Assembly: GCF_963676325.1 (NCBI RefSeq)
Contig: NZ_OY781099.1
Span: 1,240,001 to 1,304,000, forward strand
DNA length: 64,000 nt
Direction of reading: 5' to 3'
Source: an uncultured Bacteroides sp.
GTDB lineage: Bacteria > Bacteroidota > Bacteroidia > Bacteroidales > Bacteroidaceae
Shown here: one piece after another, positions 1 to 9,400 of the stretch
How the letters are laid out: each line of letters opens with the position of its first letter
Position numbering within the stretch: position 1 is the first letter of the stretch
Program-made: the position numbers and the translations under genes
The notes under the pieces: generated by a model
Database searches by the model: none
Told to the model about the DNA's origin: nothing
The model's input: only the letters and a program-made list of their open reading frames with translations

Positions 1-1004
1 ATACCAAACGGCTCTGAAACGGACGGCATGATATAAACATCGCTGGCTTTGAGAACTTCGTAAACCTGCTTGCCTTTCATAAACCCTGGAAAATGAAAAC
101 GGTCTGCAATTCCTCGTTCGGCTACTAATCTGATCATTTGATTCATCATATCTCCGTTGCCGGCCATAACAAAGCGAATGTTTTTTGTTCTGTGAAGTAC
201 CATTGCTGCTGCTTCTACAAAATATTCGGGGCCTTTCTGCATCGTGATTCTTCCAAGGAAAGTGACAATTTTCTCTTTCGCATTTTTCTTTGGCACAATG
301 TTCATAATTTCATCTGACAATGGAGATACAGCATTGTGTACGGTAGATACTTTTTTAGGGTCCTGGTGATATTTATGAATAACCGTTTGACGGGTTAATT
401 CACTTACACACATTATATGATCGGCATGGTCCATCCCGTTCTTTTCTATAGAATAGACGGTAGGATTTACATTTCCCCGGCTTCGGTCAAAATCGGTTGC
501 GTGTACATGGATAACTAAGGGCTTTCCCGATACTTGCTTGGCATGAATACCGGCAGGGTAGGTTAGCCAATCGTGTGAGTGAATAATATCAAATTGCTGT
601 TGGCGTGCAACAACTCCGGCAACAATTGAGTAGTTATTTATTTCCTCTTGCAAGTTATCAGGATACTTGCCCGAGAACTCAATGCATCCCAGATCATTTG
701 TGTGCAAGTAGTTGAAATCCGCATAAATATTGTCGCGCAAATCATAATAATCCTGTGGATTCATATATGCTCCAACACGGCTATTTACATAATCCCAGTT
801 TACATCTTTCCACACAACAGGAGTGCTATTCATTCCTATTATCTTCGAAAAACTCTGGTCTTCATCTCCCCAAGGTTTAGGAATGCAAAAAGTTATTTGC
901 ATATCCTCCTGCATAGACATTCCTTTTGTAAGTCCGTAACTAGCTGTTCCTAAGCCACCTAATATATGAGGGGGGAATTCCCATCCAAACATTAATACTT
1001 TCAT
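1..1004 (-). CDS. Glycosyltransferase (GT4/GT5, glycogen-synthase-like), 3' part missing
   Basis: The gene runs off the left edge of the window, so the C-terminus is missing. The N-terminus reads MKVLMFGWEFPPHILGGLG, the opening typical of ADP/UDP-glucose-dependent alpha-glucan synthases and GT4 enzymes of the GT-B fold. Further on, the segments HSHDWLTYPAGIHAK and TFLGRITMQKGPEYFVEAA match the first Rossmann domain and the start of the nucleotide-sugar-binding half. The start at 1004 is preceded by AGGAGG, an unusually good Shine-Dalgarno for this genome. Only 14 bp separate it from the debranching-enzyme stop, so the two genes are likely co-transcribed for glycogen or alpha-glucan metabolism in the cytoplasm. 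Family assignment is secure; the exact acceptor is not. Confidence 0.85.
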   Translation of the reverse strand, partial: MKVLMFGWEFPPHILGGLGTASYGLTKGMSMQEDMQITFCIPKPWGDEDQSFSKIIGMNSTPVVWKDVNWDYVNSRVGAYMNPQDYYDLRDNIYADFNYLHTNDLGCIEFSGKYPDNLQEEINNYSIVAGVVARQQQFDIIHSHDWLTYPAGIHAKQVSGKPLVIHVHATDFDRSRGNVNPTVYSIEKNGMDHADHIMCVSELTRQTVIHKYHQDPKKVSTVHNAVSPLSDEIMNIVPKKNAKEKIVTFLGRITMQKGPEYFVEAAAMVLHRTKNIRFVMAGNGDMMNQMIRLVAERGIADRFHFPGFMKGKQVYEVLKASDVYIMPSVSEPFG

Positions 1005-1018
1005 AGATATTCCTCCTC

Positions 1019-2965
1019 TTATAAATTGTATTTAGAAAGTAGCTTCAGAATTCGTAATATTTCTGCTACATTCATTGCAAATGAAACAGCTCCCCGTCCT
1101 TTGAAAGGAGGGTTACCGTCATATAATTCTGATATTGAGCTAATGCAATGCTGGGTCATTTCTTCTTCAAACCCAACCAACTGGCGTTCAACAAATGAAA
1201 TTCCACTCATTTTATATATTCTTAAATAGGCTTCCATGTAGAATCCCATAAGCCAAGGCCATGCTGTTCCCTGATGGTAAGCGTAATCGCGTTGTATCTG
1301 CGGACCAACATAATTAGGATTGTATCCAATGCTCTTAGGACTTAGTGTACGAAGTCCTCTTGGCGTAAGTAGCTCTTTTGTTACAGTATCCAATATCTCC
1401 TTCTTCTGTGCACGATCAAGTGGTGAATAATCAAATGCAACTGTAAATATCATATTGGGACGTACGCTCCAATCCTGATTTTGTCCATTTACGTAATCCC
1501 AAAGATAACCATGTTCGTTACGGAAAGTTTCAATAAAAGATTGAGCTGTGGTTGCGGCTAACTCATCAAGAGAATCGGCAAAGAACGAATCTGCTTTTTC
1601 ACCTTCACGAAGCAAGTCGGCAACGTAGCGAAGTGCATTATACCACAATGAATTGATTTCGACAATATATCCGGTTCTTGGAGTTACCGGACGTCCGTTT
1701 ACTGTTGAGTTCATCCATGTAATGGCTTTGTCTGCTCCGTTTGCATATAATAGCCCATTTTCATGTAAAAACAGATTCTTATGTTTACCCTTACGTATAA
1801 ATTCAATGATATCTTTTAGCAATGTGCTATATTTCTCTTTGCATTGCTCACGTGAGGTTGTTTTGGCATATTGTTGCAGAGCCCATACAGCCCAAAGCAA
1901 TACATCCGGATCGTCTATTTCGTAGATTTTGCAATTTAACGGCCTATCATTAATGTAGTTTTGAATTGCCTCCTGTGCAGTTTCCATTATAGATTCAAAT
2001 TCGGGAATCTCATCAACGGCAAGAGTAATTCCTGGTAATGATATAAACATATCTCTTGCCCGACATTTAAACCAGGGATAACCGGCCAGGATGTAATGCT
2101 TATCTTCCTGTTTGTTATGAAACTGATGAGCTGAATTTTTTAGGCAGTTGTAGAAGCGATCACGAGAAACACGGTCGGCAGCTTCTTCATTAAATGTATC
2201 TATCATGCTAATGCTAGGAGCTTCGGAGATTCCTGCAGAGAAAACGATGCTTTCGCCTTTCTGAATGCTTACTTCAAAATATCCCGGAATGTACAAATCT
2301 TCATTAAAATCATATCCTCGTTCTTGTTCCTTTGTATATTCTATTCCTTTATTCCAGTAAGGCTCAAAATGAAATTCATTTTCCTTATTAAACTGCATAA
2401 ATAATTCAGGATATCCAGGATACATGCAGGTCTTTATTCCATTCTCCACCTCCTGATATTCTTTACTGGCATATTCATTTTCATGAGTATATTGTCGCAC
2501 ACTTCTGAAAGCCAGAAGCGGACGTAGACGAAGAGTCGTTGCAGAGTGTGCATCTACTAACGTATATTTTATCAATATTCTGTTCTCATGGTGAACAAAT
2601 ATTTTTTCTTTGGTGAGTATTACTCCACCAACTCGGTAAGTTGTAATAGGGACTTTTTCACAATCGAACTCACGGATATATTTATGTCCATTGGGACTAT
2701 AGTTATCTCCTTGATATTTATGTAGACCAAGGTTGAATTCTGCACCGTGCTGAACAACTGTTTCATCTAAAGACGATAACAGAACATGATTCTCATCATC
2801 TAGTTCCGGGATTGGAATTACTAATAATCCATGATATTTCCTCGTGTTGCAATCTACTATTGTTGTACAATGATATGCTCCCGATTTATTTGTTCGGAGA
2901 ATCTCTCTAGGCAAGGATTCTTCGAGATTAATCATGAGCGTTTTGTCAAATCGCAGATAACTCAT
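1019..2965 (-). CDS. Glycogen debranching enzyme (amylo-alpha-1,6-glucosidase type)
   Basis: About 648 aa. The N-terminal part (ESLPREILRTNKSGAYHCTT, then DCNTRKYHGLLV) is the archaeal/bacterial debranching-enzyme N domain. The C-terminal half is an (alpha/alpha)6 amylo-alpha-1,6-glucosidase domain with WFKCRARDMFISLPG and RDYAYHQGTAWPWLMG. The family hydrolyses alpha-1,6 branch stubs of glycogen. A longer frame opens at 3010, but I chose 2965 because homology begins at MSYLRFDKT and the upstream residues look like a leader. The start lies about 60 bp downstream of a recognisable Bacteroides promoter. It is followed directly by the glycosyltransferase, which supports a glycogen-turnover operon. 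Confidence 0.88.
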   Translation of the reverse strand: MSYLRFDKTLMINLEESLPREILRTNKSGAYHCTTIVDCNTRKYHGLLVIPIPELDDENHVLLSSLDETVVQHGAEFNLGLHKYQGDNYSPNGHKYIREFDCEKVPITTYRVGGVILTKEKIFVHHENRILIKYTLVDAHSATTLRLRPLLAFRSVRQYTHENEYASKEYQEVENGIKTCMYPGYPELFMQFNKENEFHFEPYWNKGIEYTKEQERGYDFNEDLYIPGYFEVSIQKGESIVFSAGISEAPSISMIDTFNEEAADRVSRDRFYNCLKNSAHQFHNKQEDKHYILAGYPWFKCRARDMFISLPGITLAVDEIPEFESIMETAQEAIQNYINDRPLNCKIYEIDDPDVLLWAVWALQQYAKTTSREQCKEKYSTLLKDIIEFIRKGKHKNLFLHENGLLYANGADKAITWMNSTVNGRPVTPRTGYIVEINSLWYNALRYVADLLREGEKADSFFADSLDELAATTAQSFIETFRNEHGYLWDYVNGQNQDWSVRPNMIFTVAFDYSPLDRAQKKEILDTVTKELLTPRGLRTLSPKSIGYNPNYVGPQIQRDYAYHQGTAWPWLMGFYMEAYLRIYKMSGISFVERQLVGFEEEMTQHCISSISELYDGNPPFKGRGAVSFAMNVAEILRILKLLSKYNL

Positions 2966-3029
2966 AGTTATATTGGCTTTTAAAAGGTTTAATATTAGTT
3001 TTTTTGACAAAATGAATAATTGTCGTCCT

Positions 3030-3062
3030 CAAATATAGTAAATCTTGTATTAAGCGAACAAA
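3030..3062 (-). promoter_or_regulatory. Bacteroides-type promoter of the glycogen operon
   Basis: On the minus strand a -33 TTTG (3059-3062) is followed after 21 bp by TATATTTG (3030-3037), which fits the TTTG/TAnnTTTG consensus of the Bacteroides primary sigma factor. Transcription should begin near 3024. Confidence 0.7.
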
Positions 3063-3120
3063 TAAAAGTTATTTTATTTTTGATTTTTTCCCCAAATATT
3101 TCTGGTTTTAGCTGAGTTTA

Positions 3121-3167
3121 AAAGAAAAGCGCTTCCAGTTTAATAACCGAAAGCGCTTTTCTTTTTT
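3121..3167 (-). terminator. Intrinsic terminator downstream of marC
   Basis: Inverted arms AAAGAAAAGCGCTT (3121-3134) and AAGCGCTTTTCTTT (3151-3164) form a perfect 14-bp stem with a 16-nt loop. A/T tracts on both sides allow termination in either direction. By position it serves the minus-strand gene ending at 3200. Confidence 0.8.
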
Positions 3168-3199
3168 GATGTTATTTGAAAAAATAATAATCTATATTC

Positions 3200-3805
3200 T
3201 TATGCATTACTACTTTGGAGGAAAGCAATTAAGCTAGTGAAATTAGCTGTGAATAATTTCACAGAAATGGCCAGCAAAATAATACCAAAGAATTTACGGA
3301 CAACATAAATACCCCCTTTACCAAGCATTTTTTCTATTTTGCTAGTCATCCTCAATACAATATACACCCAAACCATGTTAAGTGCCAGTGCAGTCATAAT
3401 ATTGATACTGGCATATTGTGCACGAAGGGATAATAATGTGGTAAAAGCTCCGGCTCCGGCTAATAAAGGAAATACTAAAGGTACAAGTGTAGCTTCTTTA
3501 ATAGGTCCTGTATTTTTAAATATTTCTATATCAAGAATCATTTCCAGTGCCATTAGGAATATAACAAATGCACCGGCTATTGCAAAGGATTCAATATCTA
3601 CACGGAAAAGGCTTAGTAACAAATGTCCTGCATAGAAGAAGCCCACTAATAAAGCTCCAGAGTATAAAGTTGCTTTAATGGCGTTTACATCTCGCCCTTT
3701 TTCTCTAAGAGCTATGATAATTGGAATAGAACCAATCATGTCTATTACCGCAAATAGTACAATAAATGCACTAACCATGTCTTGAAAATTAAATGCTGAT
3801 AACAT
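3200..3805 (-). CDS. MarC/NAAT family integral membrane protein
   Basis: 201 aa with about six hydrophobic segments and no signal peptide. The first helix (FIVLFAVIDMIGSIPIIIAL) and the glycine-rich FAIAGAFVIFLMALEMIL segment are typical of the MarC/NAAT family of inner-membrane proteins. The family was once linked to multiple antibiotic resistance, but its substrate is generally unknown. It stands alone between two terminators, with its own promoter. Length is normal for the family. Confidence 0.85.
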   Translation of the reverse strand: MLSAFNFQDMVSAFIVLFAVIDMIGSIPIIIALREKGRDVNAIKATLYSGALLVGFFYAGHLLLSLFRVDIESFAIAGAFVIFLMALEMILDIEIFKNTGPIKEATLVPLVFPLLAGAGAFTTLLSLRAQYASINIMTALALNMVWVYIVLRMTSKIEKMLGKGGIYVVRKFFGIILLAISVKLFTANFTSLIAFLQSSNA

Positions 3806-3832
3806 AATTACTTCTTTTTATTTTTCTGTATG

Positions 3833-3864
3833 CAAAGATATTATATTTTTATGCATTTAACAAC
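3833..3864 (-). promoter_or_regulatory. Promoter of marC-family gene
   Basis: On the minus strand TATCTTTG (3833-3840) matches TAnnTTTG. A GTTG lies 20 bp upstream (3861-3864) as a partial -33 element. The start codon is 28 bp downstream of the -7 box. Confidence 0.6.
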
Positions 3865-4002
3865 AATTCGTTCTCATATTAAATAAATAGTAAAAAAGCA
3901 TAAAAAACAAAGATTGTAAATGATACAGGTTAATAATTATTGATATTTTTGTAAACAACTAGCTAAACAAGTTTGTTACTAGTATATAAAAAAAAGGTTG
4001 TT

Positions 4003-4722
4003 ATGGATACTATGTATGAAACCTTGTTGCAGATACCTCTTTTCCAAGGTCTTGGTGAAGATGAGATCACGAGGATTGTGGGAAAAGTGAAGTTTCACTT
4101 TCAGAAGTACAAGGCTGGAAGTGTGATTTACAGAAGAGGTGATTTCTGTAATGATCTGACTTTTCTATTAAAGGGCGAATTAATGTTAGAGTCCACCGAT
4201 AAGGAGAACAACTTTATTCTGAAGGAATTCGAAGATGCTCCTGATCTAGTTGAGCTTTATTCTCTTTTCGGCATCAATGCCAGCTATTTTTCTACTTATA
4301 CTGCAGAAACGGATGTTGAGCTGGTATCTATAAATAAATCGTTTATCCTGACTGAACTTGATAAATATGATATTTTTCGGCTAAACTTCCGGAATATACT
4401 TTCTAATCGTGCACAACAGCTCCATGATAGATTGTGGCAAAGTAATTATTCGTGTTTAGAAACTAAAATGGTTGATTTCTTGCTGGCTCGTTGCGAAAGA
4501 CCTTTTGGCAAGAAGCTATTGAAGATTAAAATGGAAGATTTTGGTTTGATTATTGGTGAAACGCGGTTGTCTGTTTCTAAATACCTGAATAATCTGGAGC
4601 GGGAAGGTCTTATCATCCTTCGAAGAACAGAAATTGAGATTCCGGATCTGAATCTATTGCGACTATGGAAAGAAAGACACCTGGAATCGTTATCCAAAGA
4701 TGAAGAGATAGCAGACGAATAA
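4003..4722 (+). CDS. Crp/Fnr family transcriptional regulator
   Basis: 239 aa. Residues about 5-110 form a cyclic-nucleotide-binding-type beta-roll (LFQGLGEDEI, YKAGSVIYRRGDFCNDLTFLLKGEL). A connecting helix follows, then a C-terminal winged helix (MEDFGLIIGETRLSVSKYLNNLEREGLI). The Cys positions expected of a true FNR iron-sulfur cluster are absent, so the effector is unknown. The frame extends upstream to a TTG at 3973, but ATG 4003 gives the normal N-terminus (MDTMYETLLQIPLFQGL). A TATTTTTG box lies at 3944-3951, without a clear -33 partner. It is monocistronic, followed by a strong hairpin. Confidence 0.88.
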   Translation: MDTMYETLLQIPLFQGLGEDEITRIVGKVKFHFQKYKAGSVIYRRGDFCNDLTFLLKGELMLESTDKENNFILKEFEDAPDLVELYSLFGINASYFSTYTAETDVELVSINKSFILTELDKYDIFRLNFRNILSNRAQQLHDRLWQSNYSCLETKMVDFLLARCERPFGKKLLKIKMEDFGLIIGETRLSVSKYLNNLEREGLIILRRTEIEIPDLNLLRLWKERHLESLSKDEEIADE

Positions 4723-4732
4723 ACTTAAATAT

Positions 4733-4774
4733 AAAACGCCTCAAGATTTAATTGAAAATCTTGAGGCGTTTCTT
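4733..4774. terminator. Bidirectional terminator between crp-like gene and eno
   Basis: AAACGCCTCAAGATT (4734-4748) pairs perfectly with AATCTTGAGGCGTTT (4757-4771). A/T tracts flank both sides, suiting the convergent genes ending at 4722 (+) and 4813 (-). Confidence 0.85.
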
Positions 4775-4812
4775 ATATCAGTAAGATTCTATTATCTACC
4801 CTTTTAATTGTT

Positions 4813-6093
4813 TTATTTCACTCGTTTATATCCATAAACTGCCAAATCGCCTAATTCTTCTTCAATACGGAGCAGCTGATTATATTTTGCCATACGGTCT
4901 GAACGGCTTAACGAACCAGTTTTAATCTGTCCCGAATTTGTTGCTACAGCAATATCTGCAATTGTAGAATCTTCAGTTTCACCGGAACGGTGTGAGGTTA
5001 CCGATGTGTATCCATGGCGATGAGCCATTTCTATTGCATCCAGCGTTTCTGTCAACGTACCAATCTGATTAACTTTTATAAGAATTGAATTTGCGCAACC
5101 TTGATGAATACCTTTTGAAAGGAATTCTACGTTCGTAACAAATAAATCGTCACCTACGAGCTGGCATTTATCACCTATCTTATCAGTTAATAGTTTCCAT
5201 CCGTCCCAATCGTTTTCACTCATTCCATCTTCAATAGAATCGATAGGGAAAGCTTTTATCAGTTCTTCAAGGTATTCAGCCTGTTCTGCAGATGTTCTTT
5301 TCTTACCTTTTGCACCTTCAAACTTGGTATAATCGTATATGCCTTCATGATAAAACTCAGAAGATGCACAATCTAAACCGATAGTGATATCCTTTCCGGG
5401 AAGGTATCCGGCTGCTTTAATTGCTGCAAGAATAGAATTCAATGCATCTTCAGTTCCTTCAAGCGTTGGAGCAAATCCACCTTCGTCGCCAACAGCAGTG
5501 CTAAGTCCGCGATCTTTTAGAACTTTCTTCAGTGCATGGAACACTTCAGCACCCATTCTTAATGCTTCTTTAAATGAAGGAGCCCCAATCGGACGAATCA
5601 TGAATTCCTGGAAAGCAATAGGAGCATCAGAGTGTGAGCCACCATTAATGATATTCATCATAGGAACCGGTAATACAAAAGTATTTACCCCACCTATATA
5701 TCTATATAACGGAAGATCCAGATAAGCAGCCCCTGCTTTTGCTACTGCCAGAGATACTCCAAGAATAGCATTGGCACCAAGTCTTGATTTTGTTTTGGTT
5801 TCATCGAGTTCAATCATTGCCTTATCAATTCCTCTTTGATCGAGTACTGATCTTCCAATAAGATGGGGGGCTATTATCTTATTGATATTCTCAACAGCTT
5901 TGTGTACACCTTTGCCTCCATAGCGTTTTTTATCGCCATCGCGTAATTCTATAGCTTCGTTTTCACCGGTTGATGCACCAGAAGGAACCGAAGCTCTTCC
6001 TATAACACCCGATTCTAATATAACATCAACTTCAACAGTTGGATTACCTCTTGAATCAAGGATCTCTCTTCCAAAAATCTTTTCTATTCTCAT
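4813..6093 (-). CDS. eno: Enolase
   Basis: 426 aa, full length. Catalyses 2-phosphoglycerate to phosphoenolpyruvate in glycolysis. The N domain begins MRIEKIFGREILDSRGNPTVEVD. The barrel domain carries GDEGGFAPTLEG, the metal ligand region DSIEDGMSENDWDGW, GDDLFVTN, the catalytic lysine region ANSILIKVNQIGTLTE, and the signature SHRSGETED. All family hallmarks are present. The gene stands alone, with a TATATTTG box 27 bp upstream and a shared terminator downstream. Confidence 0.98.
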   Translation of the reverse strand: MRIEKIFGREILDSRGNPTVEVDVILESGVIGRASVPSGASTGENEAIELRDGDKKRYGGKGVHKAVENINKIIAPHLIGRSVLDQRGIDKAMIELDETKTKSRLGANAILGVSLAVAKAGAAYLDLPLYRYIGGVNTFVLPVPMMNIINGGSHSDAPIAFQEFMIRPIGAPSFKEALRMGAEVFHALKKVLKDRGLSTAVGDEGGFAPTLEGTEDALNSILAAIKAAGYLPGKDITIGLDCASSEFYHEGIYDYTKFEGAKGKKRTSAEQAEYLEELIKAFPIDSIEDGMSENDWDGWKLLTDKIGDKCQLVGDDLFVTNVEFLSKGIHQGCANSILIKVNQIGTLTETLDAIEMAHRHGYTSVTSHRSGETEDSTIADIAVATNSGQIKTGSLSRSDRMAKYNQLLRIEEELGDLAVYGYKRVK

Positions 6094-6119
6094 TTTTATA
6101 TAAATTTAAGTTACGAATA

Positions 6120-6127
6120 CAAATATA
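6120..6127 (-). promoter_or_regulatory. -7 element of eno promoter
   Basis: TATATTTG on the minus strand, 27 bp upstream of the eno start codon. No good -33 TTTG is visible at 19-21 bp spacing. Confidence 0.5.
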
Positions 6128-6386
6128 ATAGATAAAATGACTTTTTATCATTGTTAATGAAAAAACACTGATTGAAAAGAAATGTTCTTATCCGAAGGCT
6201 CTTTATTTCCTGTTTAATGAAATTTAGCACTCAATAGCTAATACCTGGAAATCTCTCTTAATAATGCATTTATTAAGGCAGCAAAATAACACTTTGCCGT
6301 TTGTGATTTATCTCTTCTACTTTATAGATTATCTTTTTATAGAGCATATTTACTTATTATTTGACCTCCAGATATTGTATTCTGGT

Positions 6387-6394
6387 TATATTTG
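6387..6394 (+). promoter_or_regulatory. -7 element of the HTCS gene
   Basis: TATATTTG 23 bp upstream of the chosen HTCS start at 6417. A TTTG at 6360-6363 lies 23 bp further upstream, slightly longer than the usual spacing. Its position inside the longer open frame argues that translation starts at 6417 and not 6264. Confidence 0.55.
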
Positions 6395-6416
6395 CGGTAA
6401 TTATTTATCTAGACTC

Positions 6417-9400
6417 ATGTTAAACAACAGATACAATATAGTACAGAAAGAGCTTGTCTTTTTATTACTAGTGATTATTCCACTTTTTTCTTATTGTCAG
6501 AATGGGGCAATTCAGCATTTAAAGTTTAAACAGCTTTCTACGCTTAATGGTTTGCCTACTGATGAGGTGCAGAAGGTTTTTCAGGATAAAGACGGCTATA
6601 TATGGGTTGCTACCCGAAGTGGTTTATGCTTGTATGACGGTTATCAGGTTAAAACCTATAAAGCGAATCTTTATACACCGGAGTTATTTACAAACAATGA
6701 TATTCTTTGTGTGGCCGATGATAACAATAATAATTTATGGATTGGTACACTGGACGGACTGAACATATTGAATAAAAAAACGGGCGCTATCCGTAAAATA
6801 TCTATTCCGGGAGTAAATAATGCCATATCCTGCTTGCTTATAACAAAAGACAATACCGTGTGGATTGGTACGGATTCTGGTTTATGCCGGTATATTCCGC
6901 AGAACGATTCTTTTGAACTACTTGATAAAACCCGTACGGGGAATGTTCTAAATACTCCTGCCATAAAATCTTTGATTGAAGATTCAAATGGGAATATCTG
7001 GATTGGTACGTGGTCGGCCGGACTATACCGCTATAATCCAAAACTAAAGAGATACTATGCTTATCCTAAAATGAATGCACGTAATTCTGCGCATGTAATT
7101 TATGAAGACTATAAAAAGAGGATATGGGTAGGCACGTGGGATGAAGGATTGTTTATGATAGAGAATCCTTATGACATGAAACACTTGCGATGGAAAAGGT
7201 TTGTAAATCAGAAAGGTAATCCAAATAGTTTATCTGATAATATTGTTTATTCAATTTCGGAAGATTTTAATACCCATACCCTTTGGGTAGGTACACGTAG
7301 TGGACTTAGTATCACAGGGAATAATAATGTTTCCGATAGTTTTATTAATTACTTGCCCGAGAGTAAACAGTATCCTATCATTAATAATGAAGTAAATTCT
7401 ATTATTCGCGATCGTTCCGGCATGATGTGGATTGGAACAATTGGTGGAGGAGTATGTTGGACCAGTACCCGACAAACTCACTTTAATCTTTATAATATAG
7501 AATCCATAAAACATGAATTACCTACCAATTCTGTTCAGTGTCTTTATGTAGACGATCAAGGTCTGGTTTGGATGGGAATAGGTACTTACGGACTTGCTGT
7601 ATATAATCCTAAAACGAGTATATGTAATTATTATCCTAAGATTCCCGAGTTTGCTGGCATAAAAGGAATGCCTACAGTTAACACTATTGTAAAGGTGAAA
7701 AAGACCAATGAATTATGGATTGGCACTTACGATGGAGGTATTTTTGCATATAAGAAAGGTCAGAAAGTAAAAGTATTGCTTCCCGAAAACACTCCATATC
7801 TGAAAGATGCCTGTGTTTCTGCCATTATGGAAGATAGTAAAGGCAATTGCTGGATAGGAACCCGCAGTGGATTATGTATCAGATATAATAATGGGAAAGG
7901 ATATATTTTTAGAACGCTGATTGCTGACAATAAAGACTTAGGACGTTCTACAGTACGTTCTATTTGTGAAGATAGGGATGGAACCATTTGGTGCGGTACA
8001 TTCAATTACGGTGTAATACGTATTTCCGGAAATCCTCAAAAGCCTGCAACAATGAAGTTTGCTCACTATTCTTTAATGAATAGGAAGCTTAACTGCATTG
8101 ATGCTCTTTGTTTCTTTAAAGATAAAGCAGGGAGACTATGGCTTGGTACTGAAGGTGGAGGACTAAATCTGTATGACAGAGAAAAGGATACTTTTGTTTC
8201 CGTAAATAAACTGATAAATCTTCCGGGAGATGTTGTTTCCTGTATTCAACAAGATTCTAAAGGAAATCTGTGGCTGGGAACAAATTACGGACTTGTAAGG
8301 TTGCATGTCGCTAATGAATTGAAAGAGTCTAGCTTCCGTGTTTATACTACTGCGGATGGATTGCAGGATAATTACTTTATTCAGAATTCTTCATTTAACA
8401 AGAATGGCGAGTTGTTCTTTGGAGGCTACAAGGGATATAACAGTTTCTTCCCTGATAAAATGGCTGATAATGCGATGAAAGATCCTGTTGTTATAACAGA
8501 TATTAAAATATTCAATCAATCTTTTGGAACTTTAGATGACGAACTGAGAAACCGGATATCAAAAGAAACTCCCGGATTTACTAAACGGATAGAATTACCT
8601 TATAAATATAAAAATTTCACGATTGAGTTTGCAGCATTAGTTTATAATAATTCAAGAGGAAATAAATTTGCTTATAAGTTAGAGGGGTTTGATAAGGATT
8701 GGCAGTATACTGATGCCTCACGCCGGTTTGCTAATTACAATAACCTGAAGAGTGGAACTTATACTTTCCGTTTAAAGGCAACAAATGAAAATGGAGTATG
8801 GAATGATACTGAAACAACTTTAGAGGTTGTAATCCTTCCTCCGCTCTGGGCAACGTGGTGGGCATACCTTATTTATATAATAGTGGCTGCATTGATTACT
8901 CGCTTTTCGTTAAAAGCAGTAAGGAACCGTATACAATTAAGGAACGATCTTAAGATTCAGCAAGTGGAACAAGCTAAATCCGAGGAGGTGAACCATGCTA
9001 AACTGCAGTTCTTTACTAATATTACCCATGAACTCTTAACGCCGTTGACTATTATTTCTGCAACAGTAGATGATCTGAAAATGGTTTCTCCTCTGCATAA
9101 AGAACATTATACTGTAATGCAGAACAATATATCGCGGTTGATCCGGTTGCTACAGCAGATTCTTGAGTTTAGAAAAGCTGAGACCGGCAACCTGAAACTG
9201 AAGGTTTCCAACGATAATCTGGCTGCCTTTGTGAAAAAAGAGGTGGAAAGTTTTCGCCCCTTAATGAAAAAGAAGAAGATGCATCTCTCTGTGGTTTGTG
9301 ATCCTGAAAATATCTTTGGTTATTTTGATCCCGATAAGTTGGATAAGATTGTGTATAATCTGCTATCTAATGCTTCAAAGTATAACAATGAAGGCGGATT

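Noticed and set aside
6264..6416. N-terminal extension of the HTCS protein
   Set aside because: A promoter -7 box lies inside it and the signal sequence starts at 6417.
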